A stretch of DNA of 64,000 nt from UBA1573 sp034005165 (GTDB taxonomy: Bacteria; Pseudomonadota; Alphaproteobacteria; Micavibrionales; Micavibrionaceae). Shown one piece after another: positions 50,714 to 58,595 of the stretch. Position numbers and translations under genes: made by a program. The stretch lies in contig JAVEVE010000003.1 in the NCBI GenBank assembly GCA_034005165.1, positions 62,001 to 126,000 on the forward strand, in the 5' to 3' direction. Each line of letters begins with the position of its first letter. The first letter of the stretch is position 1. Below the pieces are notes generated by a model. The model did not search any database, was not told the origin of the DNA, and was given only the letters and a program-made list of their open reading frames with translations.

Positions 50714-52369
50714 ATGGAAACGCCCGACATGAACAATATCTACGCAAAGCCTGCCTTTCTGGCGGGTTTCATCTGTTTTGCCCTGATGATCGCAGCCCAA
50801 TTGGCACGCCCCCTGTTTCCTGTAGATGAAACACGCTATTTGACTGTAGCGTGGGAAATGCACCAATCGGGAAATTATATACTCCCGTTCCTTAACCACG
50901 AAGCCTACCATCATAAACCACCCGTCCTGTTTTGGCTCATTAACCTCATGTGGACGCTTTTTGGCGTCTCGCAAGGTGCGGCTATGGTTGTTCCCTATCT
51001 CGGAGCCTTTGCCTTTCTGATGGCGACAGCCCGACTGTCGACACGTCTGTTTCCAGACAATAAAAATGCCCCTCTGTTAGCAACAGCCCTTCTGGCTGGA
51101 AGCCTCCCGTTCGTGATTTACGCAAACCTCATCATGTTTGACCTGCTGTTGGGTGTCTTTGCAGTTCTGGGACTGACTGCGGTCTGGGATTACATGACCA
51201 CACGCAGCAAAAAACACTTAGTCATTCTCACCCTTTGCATCGGCTTTGGTGTCCTGACCAAAGGCCCTGTCATTTTATTACACATCGGAACGGCGCTTCT
51301 GCTTGTAAAATTCTGGCTGAGTGCCCCCGAAACTCCACTCAGAAAAACTATTCTACCTCTGATCGGCGCAATCATGTTGGGTGCTGCAATCGCTCTCTCC
51401 TGGGCAATTCCGGCAGCGATTGAAGGGGGTAAGGAATTTGCAGACAAGATTTTCTGGGGCCAAACTGCAGGCCGCATGGTCAAAGCCTTTGACCACCAAC
51501 GTCCCATCTATTGGTATCTGATTTTTATACCACTCTTTACCCTGCCATGGCTGGCATCCCCTGCTCTATGGTCTGGCGCCAAAAAATTTCTGAAAAATAC
51601 AACTTCATCCGCACAAACCACTCGCAGATTCCTGTTTTGCTGGGCAATTCCTGTTTTTGTGTCCTTCTGTCTGATTTCAGGGAAACAGGTACATTACCTG
51701 ATCCCTATTTTACCGGCTCTGTCTCTGTTCTTTACAGGTGCATTCCTGAACATGTCCGAAAATTTCAGAAAACGCGACAGTCTGCCTGTACTGTTAACCA
51801 CACTATTTTTCTCTGCACTCCCGATCATCATGAATGTGTTTGCCAACCAGATCGGCGCGCTAGTCGAAGGGGATAGGCACATCGAAGAAAGTTTCGCAAG
51901 AATGTCTGTCCTTCCGGCCATCCTGATTGCCATAACAATCACAGCCCTGATGATTGCAGCAAAGCGTGATAAACTGAAAAATATTGCGGCAATTGCCGTC
52001 TCTATGGGGTTAATGATGGCAGGATTCCAGATTGCTTCGAAAGACAGTTTCTTTTCCAATTACAATCTGGAGCCTATGGCAGAAAAACTCATGGAAATTG
52101 ATGCTGCATCACGTGCAGCAGGCGAGGAACTGCGTCCGCTAGGCTTCACGCGCAACTATCATGGAGAATTCGGATTTCTCGCGCGTCTTGACCGTCCGGT
52201 CAAACAACTCCAACCCGAGCACCTGGCTCAATGGTTCAAGGATAATCCAAACGGCGTAGCCTTTGTTCGCAGCAAGCATGACTATGAAACCAAGCCATAT
52301 CATATACTCTACCAACAGCCCTACAAACTCTCGAGTGGGTACGCCATTGTCGAGACAAAAAGGGAGTAA
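50714..52369 (+). CDS. ArnT-like family 39 glycosyltransferase
   Basis: A 551-residue GT-C membrane transferase with about twelve spans. The first periplasmic loop has the acidic catalytic pair and surroundings PVDETRYLTVAWEMHQSGNY and AYHHKPPVLFWLINL, as in ArnT and related PMT-fold enzymes. The C-terminal region is a small periplasmic domain. GAGGACA lies directly before the ATG. With the ArnC/DPM1-like enzyme and the LAB_N protein it forms a three-gene operon for adding a sugar (aminoarabinose, galactosamine or hexose) to lipid A or another surface lipid. The sugar is unknown and the arnA/arnB genes are not nearby. Confidence 0.88.
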   Translation: METPDMNNIYAKPAFLAGFICFALMIAAQLARPLFPVDETRYLTVAWEMHQSGNYILPFLNHEAYHHKPPVLFWLINLMWTLFGVSQGAAMVVPYLGAFAFLMATARLSTRLFPDNKNAPLLATALLAGSLPFVIYANLIMFDLLLGVFAVLGLTAVWDYMTTRSKKHLVILTLCIGFGVLTKGPVILLHIGTALLLVKFWLSAPETPLRKTILPLIGAIMLGAAIALSWAIPAAIEGGKEFADKIFWGQTAGRMVKAFDHQRPIYWYLIFIPLFTLPWLASPALWSGAKKFLKNTTSSAQTTRRFLFCWAIPVFVSFCLISGKQVHYLIPILPALSLFFTGAFLNMSENFRKRDSLPVLLTTLFFSALPIIMNVFANQIGALVEGDRHIEESFARMSVLPAILIAITITALMIAAKRDKLKNIAAIAVSMGLMMAGFQIASKDSFFSNYNLEPMAEKLMEIDAASRAAGEELRPLGFTRNYHGEFGFLARLDRPVKQLQPEHLAQWFKDNPNGVAFVRSKHDYETKPYHILYQQPYKLSSGYAIVETKRE

Positions 52370-52370
52370 T

Positions 52371-53186
52371 CTATAAATAAAAACTGCGCACTGATCCGCC
52401 AAGTGCGCTCGTTAATTCCGGAGCCATAATATCCACGCGCTCAGGAATCTGGAATGGCGTATTGAAAATCAAGAGCCCACAACCATTTAACCCGTCCGCC
52501 GTCTCGCGGTCACGGATCATAAATTCGGACACCCAAGTACGGTTGACTTTAAGAGCCGCAGCCTCAGCATATAAATCATCAATTTGCGCCAATGCATTTG
52601 CCTTGATGGGGTACCAGAGGATATAGCATCCTGTTTCCCAGCGTTTTTTCCACTCGGCCATTTGCTGCACCAGAAGTCTGAACTCTTCTTTTTTCTCGAA
52701 AGGCGGGTCAATCAGGATAATACCGCGACGTTCCTTGGGTGGAATGTGCCCGCGAATAACTTCATAGGCATCCTCATGAGTCACAGACACATTGCGGTAA
52801 GTCTTCAGATTAAGCCGCAGATCAATCAAGTCCTCGGGATGTAACTCATTTGCAACCAGACGATCCTGAGGGCGCAGCATATTGGCTGCCAAAACCGGCG
52901 ATCCGGCATAGAGCTTGAGTGCAAAATCTTTACGGACCACGTCTTGAAACGCGCGAAGATCGTCATTTACGAACGAGCTCTGTAAAAAAGCTCCAATCCC
53001 CCCTTCATATTCCAGAGTGCGCTGTGCCTGCTCACTAGAAAGATCATAAAGGCCAAGCCCTGCAAATGCATCCAGAACAAAGGCCCCCTTATCTTTTTGC
53101 TGCACATAGGCCATTACCATCCGGAATACCAGATGTTTGAATATATCAGCAAAATTGCCTGCATGATAAATATGGCGGTAATTCAT
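52371..53186 (-). CDS. rlmJ: 23S rRNA adenine-2030 N6-methyltransferase RlmJ
   Basis: A SAM-dependent rRNA methyltransferase of about 271 residues. It opens MNYRHIYHAGNFADIFKH, the RlmJ N-terminal signature, with SAM-binding FVLDAFAGLGLYDLSS and the N6-adenine catalytic motif IDPPFEKKEEF. The ATG at 53186 is the family-like start with GAGGACA 6 bases ahead; the frame is open further upstream. It lies one base from the stop of the convergent ArnT-like gene. Confidence 0.95.
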   Translation of the reverse strand: MNYRHIYHAGNFADIFKHLVFRMVMAYVQQKDKGAFVLDAFAGLGLYDLSSEQAQRTLEYEGGIGAFLQSSFVNDDLRAFQDVVRKDFALKLYAGSPVLAANMLRPQDRLVANELHPEDLIDLRLNLKTYRNVSVTHEDAYEVIRGHIPPKERRGIILIDPPFEKKEEFRLLVQQMAEWKKRWETGCYILWYPIKANALAQIDDLYAEAAALKVNRTWVSEFMIRDRETADGLNGCGLLIFNTPFQIPERVDIMAPELTSALGGSVRSFYL

Positions 53187-53433
53187 TCTGTCCTCAAAGA
53201 CAGCACTCAAAAGGCTGCACACAATTATCGGCGCACCTTAGGCCCAAAGACAGCAAAAGGAAAATGGAAAATTTATAATATACGATTTTAAAATAATATA
53301 TAATAATCCATATCAGATATATAAAGTAGCCTTCAAAACATAAGATAACAAAAAATTCGAAGGGCCAGATGAAAGAATGTATGGGTTAATTCAATAGCAG
53401 GATGCGGAGTATGGTCGATGTTCATCCCCTGAA

Positions 53434-53808
53434 CTACCCCAGACGAAAACTATTTTTTTCCAAAGCAATATAATAACAAGCCTGATCAATATCATTATCA
53501 AGCGCTTCAGGGTCCAATTCCAGAAATCTGCAAACCAATTCGTATTTGGGTATTAACTGAACGCGCATCATATCTGCGAGCATATCGAATTCATCGAGCT
53601 GTTCGCTCATCTCTTTCGAGATCTCTTGTGAATCTGTACGCAAATCCTTTGCGGCTTGAGCATATTCGTATGCTTGCCGAGCCTTAAAAATTGAATGTCT
53701 ATGGGCAACAATTTTATTAAAAGCACCAACTAGCTCGCCGCTAAGATCCCCAAAACTCTTACCCAAGCCCTCAAGTGTCCGCCCCAAAATATCTTCAGAC
53801 ATGCCCAT
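53434..53808 (-). CDS. Helical protein of unknown function
   Basis: About 124 residues, nearly all predicted helix and heptad-like (EDILGRTLEGLGKSFGDLSG; FKARQAYEYAQAAKDLRTDS), acidic towards the C-terminus. No membrane span or signal peptide is visible. The size and pattern recall small alphaproteobacterial phasin-like or structural proteins, but I do not recognise a family. The ATG at 53808 has AGGAAGAG about 7 bases upstream. Upstream and downstream flanks are AT-rich gaps. A 248-base gap (53187-53433) holds an AT-rich stretch and nothing else that I can support. Confidence 0.6.
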   Translation of the reverse strand: MGMSEDILGRTLEGLGKSFGDLSGELVGAFNKIVAHRHSIFKARQAYEYAQAAKDLRTDSQEISKEMSEQLDEFDMLADMMRVQLIPKYELVCRFLELDPEALDNDIDQACYYIALEKNSFRLG

Positions 53809-53957
53809 AGAAACTCTTCCTGTTACAAACACACCCCTTCTATTGCATTATGAAAACATTAGCAAGTTTTTTAAGATACAATAAAGAAGGCATTCGTGGT
53901 AAAATGGGGCCATTGAATTTAAGATTCACTTAGTCAATCGCACCCCGGAAAGCAACT

Positions 53958-54251
53958 ATGTTCAACTGGTTTCGCAAAAAAGGTTCGAATGTTGAAAAGC
54001 CCTCTGAAAAGAGCCTGCCAGCCTCGCCAGCAAGGGGGAAAGAGGCTCTGATTGAAGAAGCTCAGCGCAACACGCGTGCCGCCCGTGAAGCCATAGGCCC
54101 TGAACGTTTGGCCGAGTTAACCCGTCTTATCCATCAGAATCAGGAAGTCTCTCCGGCAGCACAGGCCCGCAAAATCATTGCAAAAATGGACACAGAAAAG
54201 CTATCCGAACATCTGCGATATTTGCGCAACGAGCCCCCTACCAAACATTAA
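53958..54251 (+). CDS. Small cytosolic protein of unknown function
   Basis: A 97-residue basic-start protein MFNWFRKKGS, then a helical region EALIEEAQRNTRAAREAIGP and TRLIHQNQEVSPAAQARKII. No membrane span. The C-terminal QARKIIAKMDTEKLSEHLRYLRN looks like an alpha-helical hairpin. Not recognised. It stands 55 bases before the acyl-CoA dehydrogenase gene, so it could be co-transcribed with it. The ATG has GGAAAG about 8 bases upstream. Confidence 0.65.
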   Translation: MFNWFRKKGSNVEKPSEKSLPASPARGKEALIEEAQRNTRAAREAIGPERLAELTRLIHQNQEVSPAAQARKIIAKMDTEKLSEHLRYLRNEPPTKH

Positions 54252-54306
54252 CACTTCTGACCTATACTTATCTGACAATTTAATCGCCTAACCAACGGAA
54301 CACTAA

Positions 54307-56097
54307 ATGCCGATCTATAAAGCTCCCTTAGAAAATATGAAATTTGTTCTACATGACCTATTGAATGTTGGTCAATTGTCAGAATTAGAGGGGTACGGGG
54401 ATGCGACCCCCGACATGATCGACAATATTCTGGAAGAAGGCTCAAAAATTTGTGAAGAAGTCCTGTTCCCGATCAACCAATCAGGAGACGAAGAAGGTTG
54501 TACGTTTGAAAATGGGAATGTACGCACCCCCAAGGGGTTTGACACCGCGTACAGAACATTTACGGAAGGTGGCTGGACGGCGCTATCCGCGGAACCGGAA
54601 TACGGGGGAATGGGTTTGCCTCAAGTGGTAGGAGCCGCCTTTTCGGAAATGAGTTGCTCAGCCAATATGTCTTTTACTATGTACACAGGCCTGACAGAGG
54701 GCGCGTACAGAGCCTTGCTCCTACACGGAACAGATGACCTGAAACAAACATATCTGCCGAACCTCATTACGGGCCAATGGTCAGGCACAATGTGCCTTAC
54801 AGAACCACATTGCGGGACAGATTTGGGACTGATCCGCACCAAAGCCATCCCCACAGAGAATGGGGCATATAAAATCACGGGCACCAAGATTTTTATCTCG
54901 GCAGGCGAACATGATTTAACAGAAAACATCATCCACCTCGTCTTGGCGAAGCTCCCCGATGCACCGGAAGGTGCAAAAGGCATCTCGCTCTTTATTGTGC
55001 CAAAATTTTTGGTGGATACAGGCGCAACAAACCACGTATCCTGCGGCTCGATCGAGCACAAAATGGGCATCAAGGCCTCTGCCACCTGCGTCATGAATTT
55101 TGAAGATTCAATCGGCTGGCTGGTCGGAGAACCTCACAAAGGCTTGAAAGCCATGTTCACCATGATGAATGCTGCACGCTTGGGTGTAGGCATGCAAGGC
55201 TTAGGTATCGGCGAAGTCGCGTGGCAAAACGGACTGGCCTACGCGAAGGACCGTTTGCAAATGCGCGCACTCGACGGCGCAAAAGCCCCTGATAAGCCCG
55301 CAGACCCGATTATTGTGCACCCTGATGTGCGCAAAATGCTGCTGACATCAAAGGCCTTCTGTGAAGGTGCACGCGCGCTCTCCTATTGGGTCATCATGCA
55401 TCTCGATATTGCAGAAAAACATCCAGATCCGCAAACGCGCCAGAACGCCGATGATCTGGTGGCTCTCCTGACCCCGATTGTCAAAGCCTACCAAACCGAT
55501 ATGGGTTTTGAAGTCGCGAATCTAGCGGTCCAAATTCACGGTGGACACGGCTATATCCACGAATATGGCGTGGAACAATATGCTCGTGACGCGCGAATTG
55601 CCATGATTTATGAAGGAACAAACGGTATTCAGGCACTTGACCTCGTGGGTCGCAAAATGGGTCAAAATTACGGACGTTTGCTGCGCCAGTTCTTCCATCC
55701 GGTCTTGGAGTTTATCGAGGCCAATCAGGATGATGAGAAACTTCAAGGCTACATTTTCCCGCTGGCTAAGTCTTTTGCCAAACTGCAACAAGCCGCTGTC
55801 CAGATTGCCCTGAAAGGTCTCAAAGACCCGAACGAGGTGGGCGCAGCATCAACAGATTTTCTGCGGATGTTCGCACTTGTAGCGATGGGCTATATGTGGG
55901 CGCAAATGGCAAAAATAGCGCAGCAAAAACTGGATGAAAATGCATCTGATCGTCCGCGCGTATTTTATGAGTCAAAGCTCAAAACCGCAACCTTCTTCAT
56001 GGAAAGAATGCTGCCTGAAACAGAAAGCCGCTTCCGTATGGTAATGAGCGGCGCAGACAGCCTCATGTCCATCACGGAAGATGAATTCGCAGCCTAA
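54307..56097 (+). CDS. Acyl-CoA dehydrogenase, DmdC/FadE-like large type
   Basis: A 596-residue flavin dehydrogenase. It has the acyl-CoA dehydrogenase fold with CLTEPHCGTDLGLIRTKAIP, the catalytic-base region YEGTNGIQALDL (the Glu), and GGHGYIHEYGVEQYARDARI. It also has a C-terminal extension domain of about 140 residues (QNYGRLLRQFF ...), as in the 3-methylmercaptopropionyl-CoA dehydrogenase (DmdC) group. Substrate is uncertain: long- or medium-chain fatty acyl-CoA, or a sulfur compound. It has no electron-transfer partner in the window. Confidence 0.92.
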   Translation: MPIYKAPLENMKFVLHDLLNVGQLSELEGYGDATPDMIDNILEEGSKICEEVLFPINQSGDEEGCTFENGNVRTPKGFDTAYRTFTEGGWTALSAEPEYGGMGLPQVVGAAFSEMSCSANMSFTMYTGLTEGAYRALLLHGTDDLKQTYLPNLITGQWSGTMCLTEPHCGTDLGLIRTKAIPTENGAYKITGTKIFISAGEHDLTENIIHLVLAKLPDAPEGAKGISLFIVPKFLVDTGATNHVSCGSIEHKMGIKASATCVMNFEDSIGWLVGEPHKGLKAMFTMMNAARLGVGMQGLGIGEVAWQNGLAYAKDRLQMRALDGAKAPDKPADPIIVHPDVRKMLLTSKAFCEGARALSYWVIMHLDIAEKHPDPQTRQNADDLVALLTPIVKAYQTDMGFEVANLAVQIHGGHGYIHEYGVEQYARDARIAMIYEGTNGIQALDLVGRKMGQNYGRLLRQFFHPVLEFIEANQDDEKLQGYIFPLAKSFAKLQQAAVQIALKGLKDPNEVGAASTDFLRMFALVAMGYMWAQMAKIAQQKLDENASDRPRVFYESKLKTATFFMERMLPETESRFRMVMSGADSLMSITEDEFAA

Positions 56098-56109
56098 AAA
56101 AATCGAAAA

Positions 56110-56721
56110 CTACGGATAATGGCGAAGAACTGGCAACTCCCGCTCAAACGGAATGACCATTACGCTGTTGTCCCGATCATCGGCCTTTTTCAGCGGATAC
56201 GCCTCGCCACACACCTTAAATTCGTGGGAAAGTAGAAATCTTTGTCCCGCCTCATTATCCAGGGCAGCTTCTGCAAACATCTTATGCTCGGGGAAAAGTC
56301 CAGCAACATAGGCACGCCCGACAATCTGTTCGTATAAGTTCGTTAAAACATTTTGACGCCGCTCGTTTCCAATGAGATAGGGAGAAATTAGCAAACGATC
56401 CTGATCATCCTGCCAAAGGCGAATACGCCCGATAAACGGCCGGCCCTGCTGCTTGCGCACAACATACAATGACGCTGCACCAACCTGTTCATCATACTTA
56501 TTCAAATGCTGCATAGAGTATTTTGCCAAAGAAGGGCCGAACTCGACAATCTCTTCCGGCGACCGATCAAGGCTATATGTTTGGAAATCACCGCCGCACG
56601 CATTAAACATTCGGGAAAAAGGCAACGCATCACGATTAAGAACAGGTCTAAGCTCGAGAGCTGATGTCTCGATAGAGAAGCGTGTAAAAATATCCATTAA
56701 TTCACTTCGACTATAACGCAT
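56110..56721 (-). CDS. GNAT-like acyltransferase, unverified
   Basis: A 203-residue soluble protein. The segment QVGAASLYVVRKQQGRPFIGRIRL and the alpha/beta pattern that follows (LFPEHKMFAEAALDNEAGQRFLL) resemble an acetyltransferase fold (strand, acetyl-CoA loop, helix), but the R/QxxGxG/A turn is not clear. GGAGTGAGG lies 7 bases before the ATG, so it is translated. It is convergent to the acyl-CoA dehydrogenase gene with a 12-base gap. Family assignment is tentative. Confidence 0.55.
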   Translation of the reverse strand: MRYSRSELMDIFTRFSIETSALELRPVLNRDALPFSRMFNACGGDFQTYSLDRSPEEIVEFGPSLAKYSMQHLNKYDEQVGAASLYVVRKQQGRPFIGRIRLWQDDQDRLLISPYLIGNERRQNVLTNLYEQIVGRAYVAGLFPEHKMFAEAALDNEAGQRFLLSHEFKVCGEAYPLKKADDRDNSVMVIPFERELPVLRHYP

Positions 56722-56880
56722 AAAAAAACCTCACTCCTGTAATATTTAATTGCGCAAACCTTATGACTTTTGAAGTGAAATGCCAAGTAGCAAAATAACG
56801 AACATATTAGTCATATAAAAATCACGTACACTTAATATTAAGAAAGTTGAAGCACTCTAAGCGGGAAAGGATCAATAGCC

Positions 56881-57183
56881 ATGACACTCGAAACCATCAT
56901 CCCGAAAATCGAAAAGAAAATGATCTACGCCACCGGATTTAACCATATGGTGCTGTTTGATTTGGGAGACGACGGATTTATTCACATTGACGGAACACAA
57001 TCTCCGCCGGAACTTTCCACCGAAGAGAAAGACGCTGAAGTCACTCTTGAAACAACAGCAACAGTCTTGAATAATATTCTGGACGGTACACAAGACCCGA
57101 ACGTAGCCTTTTTGATGCGCAAGCTCAAAATTCGTGGAAACCTGAAACTGGCCATGAAACTCAACGCCTTTCTTGAATCCTAA
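56881..57183 (+). CDS. SCP2 sterol-binding domain protein
   Basis: A 100-residue free-standing SCP-2 lipid-binding domain, with the family pattern AEVTLETTATVLNNILDGTQDPNVAFLMRKLKIRG followed by the C-terminal helix NLKLAMKLNAFL. Such proteins bind acyl chains or sterol-like lipids and in bacteria often sit with acyl-CoA metabolism. It is followed after about 35 bases by a thioesterase gene, then panC. AAAGGA precedes the ATG. Confidence 0.82.
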   Translation: MTLETIIPKIEKKMIYATGFNHMVLFDLGDDGFIHIDGTQSPPELSTEEKDAEVTLETTATVLNNILDGTQDPNVAFLMRKLKIRGNLKLAMKLNAFLES

Positions 57184-57217
57184 TAGACTTAGCCGAAAAA
57201 AAAGCTAAACTCACCGC

Positions 57218-57769
57218 ATGAACCTACTTTTTCGTGTCCTGTTTGTGTGGCTGTCAAGCTATTTCAAACCCCGCATCAATGACATACTCTCGCCCGCAGA
57301 TTTAACCCTGCGAGTGCTGCCGAATGATCTTGATTTCAATATGCACATGAACAACGGACGCTACCTGACCATGATGGATTTGGGGCGTCTCGATTTAATT
57401 CTGCGCTCTGGCCTATTGAAAATGATGCTGCGGGAAAAATCAGTTCCCATTCTGGCTGCATCAACCATGCGCTACCGCCTTTCCCTTGACCCGTTCCAAA
57501 AATATACACTCCGCACGCAAATTCTCTGCTGGGATGAAAAATGGGTGTATATCGAACAACGTTTTTTGAAGGATGAGGACGTAGCAGCCATAGGTCTCGT
57601 CAAGGGCTGCTTTTTAAATCAGAAGAGCAAAAAGACCATTCCGACATCAGAGCTACTCCACCACATCGGTTATAACGGACATTCCCCGGCTACGCCGCAA
57701 CATGTCGTTGACTGGAAAATTTCCGAAAACACGCTAAGAGACGTTACAAAAAATGGTTCAAATTCTTAA
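57218..57769 (+). CDS. Thioesterase-superfamily protein (4HBT type)
   Basis: A 183-residue hot-dog fold acyl-CoA thioesterase-like protein of the THEM6/4HBT_2 kind. It carries LPNDLDFNMHMNNGRYLTMMDLGRLDLIL, where the D-x-x-x-H-x-N pattern marks the active site. A short hydrophobic N-terminus may attach it to the membrane. Its end overlaps panC by 17 bases, so the two are coupled. It probably releases CoA or acyl groups from an acyl thioester; the substrate is unknown. Confidence 0.85.
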   Translation: MNLLFRVLFVWLSSYFKPRINDILSPADLTLRVLPNDLDFNMHMNNGRYLTMMDLGRLDLILRSGLLKMMLREKSVPILAASTMRYRLSLDPFQKYTLRTQILCWDEKWVYIEQRFLKDEDVAAIGLVKGCFLNQKSKKTIPTSELLHHIGYNGHSPATPQHVVDWKISENTLRDVTKNGSNS

Positions 57770-58595
57770 AACTCCTGAGGATCTTCGTACTTTTTCGAGG
57801 TCTCTCCGCGCACAAAACAAAACACTTGGCTTTGTCCCGACCATGGGGGCGCTCCACGAAGGGCATCTGACACTGGCCCGTACAGCGCTAGCCGACTGCG
57901 ATGCCGGCATAGTCAGTATCTTTGTAAATCCAAAACAATTTGCTCCCCATGAAGATTTCGACCGCTACCCGCGTCAATTGGAGCAGGACGCAAAACTTCT
58001 ATCCACCGTTGGGATCGGCGCAGTTTTCGCACCCGAAATTGACGTCATGTACCCGAAAGACTTTCAAACAACTGTCTCCCTCTCGCAGGTAACGAAACCG
58101 CTTGAAGGCGAATTCCGTCCCACACATTTTGCAGGGGTCTCGACTGTTGTTGCCCGTCTTTTGCTTCTGGTCGGCGCAGACAAAGCCTATTTCGGAGAAA
58201 AAGATTACCAACAGCTTCAACTCATTAAACAAATGGCAAAAGATTTGGCAATCCCGACGGAAATTGTTGGCGTCGAAATCGTACGCGAATCAAGCGGCTT
58301 AGCCCTTTCCTCCCGCAATGCCTATCTGACGGCAGAAGAACGCCCCATTGCAGACCAACTCAATGTCATTCTAAAAACCATGGCGGCTGAATTCAAATCA
58401 GGCGATGCGATTTCCGACATTGAAAACCGCGCCGCGCAAAAACTCTTGAGAATTGGTTTTGGAAAAATTGACTACATCACCATCCGTGATGCCAATACAT
58501 TGTTGCCACCTACAACACAAACAAAAAGCCACCGGATTTTAGCGGCGGCTTTCTTGGGCAGAACACGTTTGATTGATAATATAGCGACTGACTAG
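57753..58595 (+). CDS. panC: Pantothenate synthetase
   Basis: Condenses pantoate with beta-alanine using ATP (coenzyme A pathway). It has 280 residues with the HIGH-like MGALHEGHLTLAR, VNPKQFAPHEDFDRYPR, YFGEKDYQQLQLI and the KMSKS-like SSRNAYLTAEER. It starts inside the thioesterase gene. Its TAG shares four bases with the stop of the convergent autotransporter gene. panB and panD are not in the window. Confidence 0.96.
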   Translation: MVQILKTPEDLRTFSRSLRAQNKTLGFVPTMGALHEGHLTLARTALADCDAGIVSIFVNPKQFAPHEDFDRYPRQLEQDAKLLSTVGIGAVFAPEIDVMYPKDFQTTVSLSQVTKPLEGEFRPTHFAGVSTVVARLLLLVGADKAYFGEKDYQQLQLIKQMAKDLAIPTEIVGVEIVRESSGLALSSRNAYLTAEERPIADQLNVILKTMAAEFKSGDAISDIENRAAQKLLRIGFGKIDYITIRDANTLLPPTTQTKSHRILAAAFLGRTRLIDNIATD

